Below, one piece after another: positions 8,448 through 16,214 of a stretch of 33,531 nt of DNA (position 1 is its first letter; each line of letters opens with the position of its first letter). The notes under the pieces were generated by a model, which was not told the DNA's origin, did not search any database, and worked only from the letters and a program-made list of their open reading frames with translations. Source of the stretch: Patescibacteria group bacterium (lineage in GTDB: Bacteria > Patescibacteriota > Dojkabacteria > GCA-002793355); contig BOKM01000001.1 in the NCBI GenBank assembly GCA_016860985.1, forward strand, positions 284,185-317,715, given 5' to 3'. The translations under genes and the position numbers were made by a program.

Positions 8448-9875
8448 ATGAGCAAGACCAACACGTATATTCTTTTTTCCCTTTTGCTCGCAATACTCAT
8501 GACATTTTTACTCGAATGGCCGTTTTCGCCTTTGAATAAAGCTATTGCATGGACTGCACTTAAAACGGGGAGATACACCACAATTGAACAATCGGGAAAC
8601 TACGTCAAAACACTTTTGGGAGGTTCAGACCTTACACCAGAAAAGATCAAGACACTTCCCTTTTTTAGCATTACCGACACGACCAAAGAGATAACCGACA
8701 CAACAATTCCATTTTCGGTTCTTACATTTGAGAATACGTATTTCCCGAAAGATTTTTCCTATTTGTTCCCCTCTGGTCAAGATGGAATTTACGAAACAGA
8801 AGCACATACCCTACTGCTCGATAATCGAGAAGTTGCCAATTACCTGGTAAAAGGCAAGGTGCTGCGCGAGCCAATTACACAGATTGTGTACAACGGTTCC
8901 AAAGAACATACCCCGCTTATCAAAGAACTTGAAACGAATTGGAAAACACTCGCTACTGCACTAACAAAAAAAGAAAAACCGACCGCAGAGCGACACCTGA
9001 CCGCAGCGGAATATGAATTGCTATCAAAAACGACGGCACTCTCGGACTTAAGTTACCGACTCGATGCGTCAATAAAAATCTCGCTTGAACCGGGGTTGGA
9101 AACGGACATCTCTGTACAAGTTGGGACCGTAGAGGTAAAGCAAAAAAATTGCACGGTAACTGCAGATATTCCCATTCTCTTCTTAAAGGATCAGCAGCTT
9201 TATGTGTTTGACAAAGTATATACCGCACTCGCCTCGCTTTGCGCAAAACCAAAAGCAACGAGTGGACTACTTAATTGTAGCAACTGCTGGTTAGCCCCCG
9301 TAAGTAAACAGTTTTCGTTGCGTTCCAGTTATATTCCTTATGTAGTTTCAACAGGGCTAAACGGGGGTGGTTATGTAACGCCAGATACCAAGAAGGCACT
9401 TGCAAAGCTTTTTACCGCAGCAAAAGAAAATGGTGTGACCTCCATTCGTGTTTCGTCTTCGTATCGTTCATATAAAACGCAGGAATCACTCTTCAACTCA
9501 TACGTGAACAACGAAAAAAAGAATGGTTTAAGCACCACACAAGCCATCGAAAAAGCGAACACTTACTCCGCCAAACCTGGTTACTCCGAACACCAGCTTG
9601 GTACAACCGTTGATCTTATGGCATGCGCGTACCCTTGTAACTTCTATGACTCGGCAAACACGCCACTTTACAACTTTCTTAAGAAAAATGCGCATTTGTA
9701 CGGCTTTGTAATCTCGTATCCCAATGGCTCACAACCCTATACTGGTTATGTGTACGAGCCCTGGCATGTTCGATATATTGGGGAAACCTATGCAAGAGAA
9801 CTCTACAACCGAGGATATCTGACTAAAAAAGGCTTTTATCTGTATCAGTTTTTGGTGGAGAAGGGAAAGTATTAA
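8448..9875 (+). CDS. VanY-family D-alanyl-D-alanine carboxypeptidase, membrane-anchored
   Basis: A 475-aa predicted cell-wall peptidase that would remove the terminal D-Ala from peptidoglycan stem peptides. The N-terminal hydrophobic helix (about residues 7-23) reads as a signal anchor with the bulk outside the membrane. About 280 residues of unassigned extracellular region come next; it contains four Cys that could form disulfides (including CSNCW). The C-terminal VanY domain keeps both zinc motifs: SEHQLGTTVD (S380, H382, D389) and EPWHVRY (E437, H440), and it begins with the SSYRSYKTQ segment typical of the family. The catalytic set looks intact. The gene has its own -10 box and its stop overlaps the convergent 706-aa gene by 4 bp. 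Confidence 0.93.
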   Translation: MSKTNTYILFSLLLAILMTFLLEWPFSPLNKAIAWTALKTGRYTTIEQSGNYVKTLLGGSDLTPEKIKTLPFFSITDTTKEITDTTIPFSVLTFENTYFPKDFSYLFPSGQDGIYETEAHTLLLDNREVANYLVKGKVLREPITQIVYNGSKEHTPLIKELETNWKTLATALTKKEKPTAERHLTAAEYELLSKTTALSDLSYRLDASIKISLEPGLETDISVQVGTVEVKQKNCTVTADIPILFLKDQQLYVFDKVYTALASLCAKPKATSGLLNCSNCWLAPVSKQFSLRSSYIPYVVSTGLNGGGYVTPDTKKALAKLFTAAKENGVTSIRVSSSYRSYKTQESLFNSYVNNEKKNGLSTTQAIEKANTYSAKPGYSEHQLGTTVDLMACAYPCNFYDSANTPLYNFLKKNAHLYGFVISYPNGSQPYTGYVYEPWHVRYIGETYARELYNRGYLTKKGFYLYQFLVEKGKY

Positions 9876-11992
9876 AAAATTCCTGCTTTTCTAAGCGAAC
9901 CTCTGCCTTTTTTCAAAAAGTCTTCATATTCTTCTAGTGATTGCCTTCTAGAATGGTGTACGTCCGTGTATTTCGAATTGCTGGTTCCGCCCTCTTTTGG
10001 CATATACACTTTTTCGAGTTCAAGTGCCGTTGATTTACTCTGATTCGAGCTATTGATATTCTGTTTCAGTACATCACCAAACAGCTCGTGCATAAGCGAA
10101 TAACCGATACACGGGACGACAAGTGGTCTATTTTTATATTTTCTTTTTATAGCACCAAAAAGAGCTCGTGAAAGCTCTGCTCTGTCCATTCCTTCGAAGT
10201 TATCGTGCATTTCAGAGACAATGGGCACACCTCTCTGCAGAAGTGGATTCGCGCCAACTTGGGTTCGTATATCTTCTTGTATCCAGACAATATCGTATCC
10301 AAAGAGACCTAATGTCGGAACAACCCCCGCGTTTTCGTATAAGCGCCTAATCTTGTCACTAAATTCGAGCGCCCATTCGGTATCTCCAATAACGCGAGTG
10401 AGCGATTCATAATCCATTGTTTTGATAAATTCTTCGAATGCTGCCTTTTCTTCAGGAGTCAATTCAACAGTTCTCGATTGCTCTATATGAGCGTTCCCAA
10501 CCAATTCCTCAAGCCGACCGTTACGGTTTGGAATTACTCTATCTTGTGCCCAAAGAATACCCAGTTCTGGATGGAACCAAAATCGATTTTCCGTGTCTCC
10601 TAGTTTCAGTAAAGGCATTACAGCCCACTTTCCGTCCTTTGGCGGGGTGAATTCTAGCGGATTTACATTTCTGTCGATGATAATTCCTTGTTTTGTTGAA
10701 GTACCCGAACGGTGAGCAAATGTTCCGAATTGAGTATAGTCTAAGCCCAAGAATACGCCATCATTAATGACCTCCTCGTATGGGCTTCCATCTGGTCTAT
10801 TCACTACATATCTCAACAAAGGATAGGGCAATCCTGCGAATTTTGCTTCGAGAGCGGGGGTAACTTTACTTTCAAACTTCTGAATATAGGGGAGTGTCAT
10901 TCCAAGAAAATCGAGCCCATATGATTTCACTGCTTTAAGTACAGCGCCAAATTGTTCTGGAGTCACATTGATTGGGTGCCCCTCATCACCGAGTGATTGC
11001 ACCAGAACGCCAACAGACGTCAAAAGTTCTACCAGATTCCCTACAACAACTGAGTTTTTAGGAAGTCGTGCAGCTCTAAAGGCTTCATGGACTTCGTCTT
11101 GTATCTCTTGCTCGTGGCTACTGAGTATTTTTTGCTTTGCTCGTCGGTCATCTTTAACCAGGAATTCAGTACCTTCTTGGACGTCTGACGCTATGTCAAA
11201 AACTGACATTCCCAAAGTTTGCCCTAGTCTTGCCACATTTGACTTCATGGTATCAGCAGGTGAGACTTCATCCCATAAAGCAAGCTGCAACCCTCGCAAC
11301 GAGAAGTATTTCATGATATCTGCACCGCCTTTTTCGAACGTGTTTCGAATTCTTCCAATCGTCGAAATACCTGGAGTTACAATAGTCATCGCGCCATCAC
11401 GGCAAGCACACAAGAATGGACGTATTTCTTCATCTCCAATGTTTTTGTATAACTGAGTGAGAAAAAGATTAACAGACATATCATCAACAACAGCTCCTGG
11501 TGGCATTGATCTTCCTACAACAGCGCCTTCTTCACTCTCTTCAAATTCTTCTGGAATATTTTGAGGAAACCACAAGGGGGCTGCTGCTTCTGTTTGCAGT
11601 CCAACTGCCACTTTCCTGTTCTTTCGTTCGTGGTATATTTCTTTTACATTGCTTGGATATACACAGAAAATTGGCCCCATTCTTGTTTCTTCTTCTGTAA
11701 TAAGAGTGGTTACTTGCGCACCTAACCCAGGTTCCCTCCGTAGCATTACCTCTTCAAAATGCCCTCTTTCTGGGTTACCTCGTTTATACATATATCGAGC
11801 ATATACTGGCCCGCCTTTTTCATTCGCAATAGCTTGAAACGTTTCGACTTCAGGTAGAAATGCCTCTAAGACCTTGCGTTCAGAGTCCAACAATTTTTCT
11901 TTAAGATTTGTATGTCGTGTTACCGTCGTAGAACACTCGGCAAGTTTTTTTACCTCAATAGCTTTTTCAACAACTGCGATATCTCGTTGCAT
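9872..11992 (-). CDS. Large unknown soluble protein (706 aa)
   Basis: A 706-aa protein that I do not recognise. It has no signal peptide or membrane helix. The composition is that of an ordinary globular, mixed alpha/beta protein: charged helical N-terminus (1-60), a region with several aromatic/Gly loops (60-220), a helical stretch around 265-330 (including a DDRRAKQKILSSHEQEIQDE segment that could be a coiled coil), and a beta-rich half containing WFHPELGILWAQDR. The C-terminal 70 residues are Ser/Lys/Arg-rich and look disordered. No nucleotide-binding or metal motif stands out. It has its own -10 element and lies 50 bp downstream of the 159-aa unknown gene, so the two may also be co-transcribed. 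Confidence 0.85.
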   Translation of the reverse strand: MQRDIAVVEKAIEVKKLAECSTTVTRHTNLKEKLLDSERKVLEAFLPEVETFQAIANEKGGPVYARYMYKRGNPERGHFEEVMLRREPGLGAQVTTLITEEETRMGPIFCVYPSNVKEIYHERKNRKVAVGLQTEAAAPLWFPQNIPEEFEESEEGAVVGRSMPPGAVVDDMSVNLFLTQLYKNIGDEEIRPFLCACRDGAMTIVTPGISTIGRIRNTFEKGGADIMKYFSLRGLQLALWDEVSPADTMKSNVARLGQTLGMSVFDIASDVQEGTEFLVKDDRRAKQKILSSHEQEIQDEVHEAFRAARLPKNSVVVGNLVELLTSVGVLVQSLGDEGHPINVTPEQFGAVLKAVKSYGLDFLGMTLPYIQKFESKVTPALEAKFAGLPYPLLRYVVNRPDGSPYEEVINDGVFLGLDYTQFGTFAHRSGTSTKQGIIIDRNVNPLEFTPPKDGKWAVMPLLKLGDTENRFWFHPELGILWAQDRVIPNRNGRLEELVGNAHIEQSRTVELTPEEKAAFEEFIKTMDYESLTRVIGDTEWALEFSDKIRRLYENAGVVPTLGLFGYDIVWIQEDIRTQVGANPLLQRGVPIVSEMHDNFEGMDRAELSRALFGAIKRKYKNRPLVVPCIGYSLMHELFGDVLKQNINSSNQSKSTALELEKVYMPKEGGTSNSKYTDVHHSRRQSLEEYEDFLKKGRGSLRKAGIF

Positions 11993-11998
11993 ATATGT

Positions 11999-12004
11999 AT
12001 TATA
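11999..12004 (-). promoter_or_regulatory. -10 element for the 706-aa gene
   Basis: A perfect TATAAT on the minus strand ends 6 bases before the ATG at 11992. No convincing -35 is present. Its position predicts a leaderless transcript. Confidence 0.55.
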
Positions 12005-12042
12005 CCCTCATGTTACTTCTATTTCCTGACATAAATGTGACA

Positions 12043-12522
12043 TTACGCGGTCATTTTTAGTCGCAACGGTTTGTATGGCGCATGCTCGGCTTCTGTTCGC
12101 AACTCTCGCTTTTCGTCTTGCAAATGAATGCCAATATCTGCCAAAAGATCCAACCTTGCATGTATTTCTTCTTCCGGGAGTCGATAATATGGATACGGAT
12201 CGTCATCTCTGTATGCCCACTCTTTAATTTCGTACCCAAGCAACGAATTTTTTAACGTATCGAGCGGATATATTCGATGTTTCCATTCATCAATATGCTG
12301 GTGAATATGCTCCAGATATTCAGGGTATCGAGCAACAATATCCAAGAAATCATCTTCATCTCCGAATGTGCGTAAAAGCAACATCGCATCGAGCAAGTAA
12401 CGAATCGAACCATCTTTGCCTGAAAGCACACGACTGAATTCTTTTTCGAAATTTTCAATTTGTTCGGCGACTTCTCCTTCTATCATGATGGAATTGCCGC
12501 GGAGGTCCTTTAGTAATCTCAT
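12043..12522 (-). CDS. Unknown protein (159 aa)
   Basis: A soluble, acidic, largely helical protein of unknown function. The frame is open from a TTG at 12537, but ATG 12522 (MRLLKDLRGNSIMIEG) is the better start because the preceding residues fall in an A/T-rich leader. The segment LRGNSIMIEGEVAEQIENF resembles a short beta hairpin followed by a helix. Asp/Glu-rich stretches (FGDEDDFLDIV, YRDDDPYPYYRLPEEE) occur in the middle and C-terminal parts. Its upstream region contains an inverted repeat at 12539-12593. It precedes the 706-aa gene in the same direction, so a shared function is possible. Confidence 0.7.
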   Translation of the reverse strand: MRLLKDLRGNSIMIEGEVAEQIENFEKEFSRVLSGKDGSIRYLLDAMLLLRTFGDEDDFLDIVARYPEYLEHIHQHIDEWKHRIYPLDTLKNSLLGYEIKEWAYRDDDPYPYYRLPEEEIHARLDLLADIGIHLQDEKRELRTEAEHAPYKPLRLKMTA

Positions 12523-12538
12523 ATTTTTATGCTGCAAA

Positions 12539-12593
12539 CAGGAGGCAAGAAAGGTATAAAACGCTTGAACGAAACTCTCTTCCCTGCCTCCTG
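12539..12593. repeat. Inverted repeat with a 37-nt gap
   Basis: CAGGAGGCA (12539-12547) and TGCCTCCTG (12585-12593) are exact inverted copies. The pairing continues imperfectly inward (GAAAG-type bases against CTTTC-type). It lies just upstream of ATG 12522 on the minus strand. In that transcript the hairpin would hold an AGGAGG, the only strong Shine-Dalgarno-like sequence nearby, in its 5' arm. Function unknown; it may be a regulatory leader structure. Confidence 0.5.
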
Positions 12594-12594
12594 A

Positions 12595-12614
12595 ACGGCT
12601 CAGCCGTTTTTCTT
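12595..12614 (+). terminator. Short terminator-like hairpin on the plus strand
   Basis: A 5-bp stem ACGGC/GCCGT with a TCA loop (12595-12607) is followed by a plus-strand T-run (TTTTTCTT). No plus-strand gene ends here, so what it would terminate is unclear; the annotated genes on both sides are on the minus strand. Confidence 0.35.
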
Positions 12615-12631
12615 ACCCAGCATCATCCATT

Positions 12632-12802
12632 TTACTTCACATAGATTGTGATCGTTCCTTTCGGCATTTCATCTCCGTGACGGAGGACCTTATATCCAAC
12701 ACTTTTCAGCGTAACTGTGCTTCCAACTTGCGGAAGTTTGTTTCGCGGATATTTGCCGGACCCGACCTTTGTTCCGTCTTCGGTTTTGAATTTAACGTTC
12801 AT
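12632..12802 (-). CDS. Small unknown protein (56 aa) with a strong ribosome binding site
   Basis: A 56-aa reading frame from ATG 12802 (MNVKFKTEDG) to TAA 12632. A GGAGG lies 6 bases before the ATG, which is the only textbook Shine-Dalgarno at proper spacing that I found in this window. The protein is basic (several Lys/Arg), beta-rich and Gly-containing, ending TITIYVK. It has no membrane segment or Cys. It could be a small OB/SH3-like barrel or a nucleic-acid-binding protein, but this is only a guess from composition. A minus-strand TACACT (12822-12827) lies 19 bases before the start codon as a candidate -10. It diverges from the aminotransferase gene across a structured intergenic region. 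Confidence 0.65.
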   Translation of the reverse strand: MNVKFKTEDGTKVGSGKYPRNKLPQVGSTVTLKSVGYKVLRHGDEMPKGTITIYVK

Positions 12803-12827
12803 CTTGAGCCTCCATGTAAGTAGTGTA

Positions 12828-12998
12828 CCTAGACGTGGATTGGCATTGCTGCCCTAGGATTTGGGATGCCCACGCAAACATACGTCCAATACATGAACAT
12901 ATCTTTGCGTGGTTCCCTGGTGCTGCTGAGTGCCTGCGAGAATTGCTTCATCAACAGGCGAATGTCAAAGTACTTCATCCCGCGAGGGAGAAATACTT
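12828..12998 (+). ncRNA. Candidate structured RNA region (several stem-loops)
   Basis: Four possible stems follow one another: CCTAG (12828-12832) with CTAGG (12854-12858); CCACGCAAA (12870-12878) with TTTGCGTGG (12904-12912); GCCTG (12932-12936) with CAGGC (12955-12959); and a hairpin at 12968-12998 of about 13 bp with one bulge and one mismatch, closed by a GCGA tetraloop. I looked for hallmarks of tRNA, SRP RNA, tmRNA and RNase P RNA and found none. The strand is not certain, since perfect stems read on both. The region is otherwise non-coding between divergent genes. Confidence 0.3.
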
Positions 12999-13039
12999 CG
13001 TATTATAGGTCATTTTGCAATAATTGTGAATACCTCATA

Positions 13040-13068
13040 TTGCAGTCGTATTACCGAATTGATACAAT
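13040..13068 (+). promoter_or_regulatory. Promoter of the plus-strand aminotransferase gene
   Basis: TTGCAG (13040-13045), a 17-bp spacer and TACAAT (13063-13068). The -10 ends 4 bases before ATG 13073. This position decides the start codon: the longer frame from 12866 would place the promoter inside the coding region. Confidence 0.65.
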
Positions 13069-13072
13069 ACCT

Positions 13073-14230
13073 ATGCAATATTCCTCCGAATTGGTGGGCA
13101 GAATCGAAGCTTCTCCAACTAAAAAACTAAAACCAATAAAACAAGCACTGCTTGCACAACAAGTACAACTGATTGACTTTGCAGATGGAGAACCAGAACT
13201 TGGCATTTCGAACGAAACGCGAGAGGCAATTGCAAAAAGCCTAAAGGAGGGGCATTACAAGTACAGCGCAGCACAAGGATCACAACCGCTGCTGCGCACG
13301 ATTGCAGAAATTCGTCACGTTCCTATCGACAATATCGTTATTGGCTATGGCGTTAAGCACCTTTTTTACTCGTTACTGCAAACCTACTGCAACCCTGGGG
13401 ACGCAATACTGATGTTACAACCCAACTGGATGATTTATGCGCAACAAGCAAAAGCTCTTGGAATTAGCGTAACTAACTGCCCCGTACGCAACGGTTCATT
13501 TGATATCGACTTTGATTTATTAGAAAAGCTTCTGGCCGAAAACCCAAATATTCGACTTATCGTAACCAGTACCCCCAACAATCCAACAGGTAAGTGCTTA
13601 TCGCAAAAAGAAAAGCAACAACTGCTCGAAATCGCAAGCAAAAAAGAGCTGCTTCTTGTACTGGACGAAGTATTCAGAGACTTGTTACCAAGTGGTGGAA
13701 AACTAGAGAACACACCCTTTTCAGAAAACCTTATTTCAATAACATCTTCAAGTAAGAGCTACGGAATGACGGGTTTTCGAATTGGATACTTGCTCGGACC
13801 TGAGCCAGTGGTGAGCAATATCACGCAATACCTCTACCTTACAGTTACAAATGTGCCCGAATTCATTCAAGATGCTTATAAAAGTGAACTGCAAAACAGC
13901 GCTCGATTAGTGGAAAATGCAGCCCATATACGGCATAAACAAGAAGTCATGGAAAAGGCCATCGACGCATGTACCTTTATCTCCAATACCCCACACCAGG
14001 GCGGTATATGCATGTTTCCCAAGATTTCATATCCAAATGGTATAGATGAATGGCAACTTGCAGAAAAGCTAATGTCAGAAGCACATGTCGCGATTGTTCC
14101 TGGAATTGCCTTTTCGTACCCTGGGTATATACGACTTAATTACGCACACCTTTCTGACTCCGACATTACTGAAGGCATTCAACGTATCGAAACGTATTTG
14201 GTTAAATTGAATCAAAATATACGTGAATAA
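13073..14230 (+). CDS. PLP-dependent class I/II aminotransferase
   Basis: A 385-aa fold-type I aminotransferase of the aspartate aminotransferase type, transferring an amino group between an amino acid and a 2-oxo acid. Visible motifs: TSTPNNPTG (about 165-173) with the cofactor-binding Asn, LDEVF (D198; the usual Tyr is Phe), the PLP Lys K228 in SSSKSYGMTGFRIGY, and PGYIRLNY near the C-terminus with the carboxylate-binding Arg. The frame is open upstream to 12866, but a promoter immediately before ATG 13073 and the lack of any family similarity in the extension support the shorter protein. It is a distant paralogue of the aminotransferase at 17159-18313. The substrate is unknown. The next gene overlaps it by 8 bp. 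Confidence 0.93.
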   Translation: MQYSSELVGRIEASPTKKLKPIKQALLAQQVQLIDFADGEPELGISNETREAIAKSLKEGHYKYSAAQGSQPLLRTIAEIRHVPIDNIVIGYGVKHLFYSLLQTYCNPGDAILMLQPNWMIYAQQAKALGISVTNCPVRNGSFDIDFDLLEKLLAENPNIRLIVTSTPNNPTGKCLSQKEKQQLLEIASKKELLLVLDEVFRDLLPSGGKLENTPFSENLISITSSSKSYGMTGFRIGYLLGPEPVVSNITQYLYLTVTNVPEFIQDAYKSELQNSARLVENAAHIRHKQEVMEKAIDACTFISNTPHQGGICMFPKISYPNGIDEWQLAEKLMSEAHVAIVPGIAFSYPGYIRLNYAHLSDSDITEGIQRIETYLVKLNQNIRE

Positions 14231-14840
14231 GTTTTATGTATTGCTCGCAGGTGACAACGCTGGAAAGTCTACTGTACTCAACTACTTTTTAGAGAGACAA
14301 GATTGGCAAGTCGCATCCTACGATGCAGTTAATGTTCCAGAAGAATACCGTATTATTCGCGATATCGATGACTCGATGGAAACACACACGCTCAAATACT
14401 TTCCCCAATTTTCGACTGAATTTAAGTCCAGCCTTTACGCGCCGTACATCTACTATCTTCGAGATCAAGTTCAAGAAAAGCTAAAAACTGGCAATGTACT
14501 CTGTAACTCCTACTACTACAAAATACTCGCCAAAGATTTTCTTCAAGGGGGAGATAACCCTTCTTTTCACAACGAATGGAGAAAACTCCCCAAACCCGAC
14601 AGGATTCTTTTTCTTGATACTCCACCAGAAGTTGCTGCAAGCAGAATTGAAGATATCTTCTCTCTTTTTTCAAACGAATACGAAGGAGAAGTCCCTTCTG
14701 TCACGGGTTTTGTAAGTTTTCAGCACAAACTGAAAGAACGAATGCTCTACGAAACAAAAGACATTCCAACAGTCTTTCTGCCTGGAGATAAATCTGTTGC
14801 CGAGATTCTTACAGCGCTCGAACAAGCACTACAGGAGTAA
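14223..14840 (+). CDS. Thymidylate-kinase-like P-loop kinase
   Basis: A 205-aa protein starting at a GTG that overlaps the aminotransferase stop, so probably translationally coupled. Walker A is GDNAGKST (10-17). The strand ILFLDTPPEVAASRI matches the D-x-P-P-E-x-x-x-x-R pattern of thymidylate and related nucleoside monophosphate kinases. Where TMK has the D-R-Y/F substrate-binding motif, this protein has NSYYYKILAK, so the substrate is probably not dTMP. It may phosphorylate another small molecule in the pathway encoded nearby. It converges on the M20 peptidase gene with 28 bp between them. Confidence 0.8.
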   Translation: MNKFYVLLAGDNAGKSTVLNYFLERQDWQVASYDAVNVPEEYRIIRDIDDSMETHTLKYFPQFSTEFKSSLYAPYIYYLRDQVQEKLKTGNVLCNSYYYKILAKDFLQGGDNPSFHNEWRKLPKPDRILFLDTPPEVAASRIEDIFSLFSNEYEGEVPSVTGFVSFQHKLKERMLYETKDIPTVFLPGDKSVAEILTALEQALQE

Positions 14841-14868
14841 TACTTAAGTTTTTGACGTTACTTCTCGC

Positions 14869-16185
14869 TTACTCTCCAAGGAACGCTTCGCTGAAACGTA
14901 AACCTTTTTCGATAAGGTCAACTCTGTAGTTTTCTCCAACAGCGTGCATTCGACAATCTTCGTTTGCTAAAGGAAGCAAAACTTGTGGAATTTTAAAGAT
15001 GTCGTCAATCAAAGTAACGATCGGCAATCCACCTCCACAATACTTAAAGATTGGCTCTGTGCCGTATACTTCGGCAAGGATTCCTCGTGCCTTTTCGACG
15101 TACTCGCTGTTTGTGTTAAGCTTAATTCCATCGTATGGATCACTATATTCGACAGTCACATCGGCATACGAAGGTGCAAGTTGCTTCATGTATTCCGCAA
15201 ATTTTTTCGCAAGTTCCTCTGGATTCTGATTCTTTACAAGTCGGAAGTTGATTTTTGCTACTGCCTTAGAGGGTACACTGTTTCGGTAACCTTCCCCGAC
15301 ATACCCTGACTGCATGCCTGTAATGACAACCGCTGGGCGCAAACCGACTTGCGTATAAAAGTCATATCCATCAAGACTAGTCAGCTCTTTTGCCCCACTC
15401 AAATTCTTGTATTCCTCGAGTGTAAATGGAATTCGCTTGTTATTTTCGATATCTTCTGGCGCAATTTCAAGCACATCATCATAAAAACCTGGAATTGTTA
15501 CTTTTCCGTTTACAAAGAGTTTACCGAGCATTTCGGATAATACTAAGGATGCCATTGGAACTGCCCCACCAAACAAGCCAGAGTGTAAATCTGTTGTTGA
15601 CGTAACTACCGTTGTAGTTGAGTTAAACCCACCTCTGAAACCAGTTTCTAAGGTTGGGATACCTGCAGTAATTTCTCCATCAGAAATGAGTGCAAAATCC
15701 GACTTTAGGGTTTCGGCATAGTCGTGCATAAATTGCGTAATATGTGGTGAGCCCGTTTCTTCGTTCCCTTCGATCATAAACTTTACGTTGTACTTGAGCT
15801 TTCCTGCCTCAATAAGGTCGAAAACGGTTGCAGTATGAATCATAAACTGCCCTTTGTTATCAACCGCTCCACGTCCGTAGATTCGCCCTTCTTTTTCGGT
15901 AAGCCCGTACGGATCAGTCTCCCAGCCATCAGAAATATCTGCAGGTTGGATATCATAGTGACCATAAATAAGTACAGTTTTTGCTTCAGGAGAAACGACA
16001 TACGAGGCAATAATAATTGGATTGTCATACCCACGCGCGACTGTAACCGTAAAGCCATGTGTTTTATAAAGATTTTCTAGAAAAGAAACTATTTTTTCAA
16101 CTTCTGGCTGGTAAACCGCATCGGTTGAAATACTCTTATAAGCAACGGCTTCTTTTAATAGTCCGAGATATTTTTGATAGTTCAT
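14869..16185 (-). CDS. M20 family metallopeptidase (dipeptidase-like)
   Basis: A 438-aa di-zinc hydrolase of the M20 family (carnosinase/PepV/ArgE type). All expected ligands are visible: H76 and D78 in YGHYDIQPAD, D109 in GRGAVDNKGQ, catalytic/bridging E142-E143 in EGNEETGSP, D169 in ISDGEI, and H414 near the C-terminus. The dimerisation (lid) domain lies around 185-300. Such enzymes cut dipeptides or N-acyl amino acids. As the last gene of the minus-strand operon it may process a precursor or recycle a peptide; it could also be a plain housekeeping dipeptidase. A 29-bp gap separates it from the gene before it. No signal peptide, so cytoplasmic. Confidence 0.95.
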   Translation of the reverse strand: MNYQKYLGLLKEAVAYKSISTDAVYQPEVEKIVSFLENLYKTHGFTVTVARGYDNPIIIASYVVSPEAKTVLIYGHYDIQPADISDGWETDPYGLTEKEGRIYGRGAVDNKGQFMIHTATVFDLIEAGKLKYNVKFMIEGNEETGSPHITQFMHDYAETLKSDFALISDGEITAGIPTLETGFRGGFNSTTTVVTSTTDLHSGLFGGAVPMASLVLSEMLGKLFVNGKVTIPGFYDDVLEIAPEDIENNKRIPFTLEEYKNLSGAKELTSLDGYDFYTQVGLRPAVVITGMQSGYVGEGYRNSVPSKAVAKINFRLVKNQNPEELAKKFAEYMKQLAPSYADVTVEYSDPYDGIKLNTNSEYVEKARGILAEVYGTEPIFKYCGGGLPIVTLIDDIFKIPQVLLPLANEDCRMHAVGENYRVDLIEKGLRFSEAFLGE

Positions 16186-16214
16186 AAGTAGTGAATTAGA
16201 TAAAGTTAATTATT

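Noticed and set aside
9585-9780. Loss of zinc ligands in the VanY-like enzyme
   Set aside because: Both motifs (S-x-H-x-x-G-x-x-x-D and E-x-W-H) are complete.
10968-11456. 162-codon plus-strand frame inside the 706-aa gene
   Set aside because: Ser/Thr/Pro-rich shadow translation opposite a longer frame that has its own promoter.
12866-13072. 69-codon N-terminal extension of the aminotransferase frame
   Set aside because: It is open but shows no similarity to the family, runs through strong stem-loops, and contains a promoter whose -10 ends 4 bases before ATG 13073.
12803-13072. tRNA, SRP RNA, tmRNA or RNase P RNA in the structured intergenic region
   Set aside because: No T-arm consensus, no SRP domain IV signature and no RNase P core sequence could be found.
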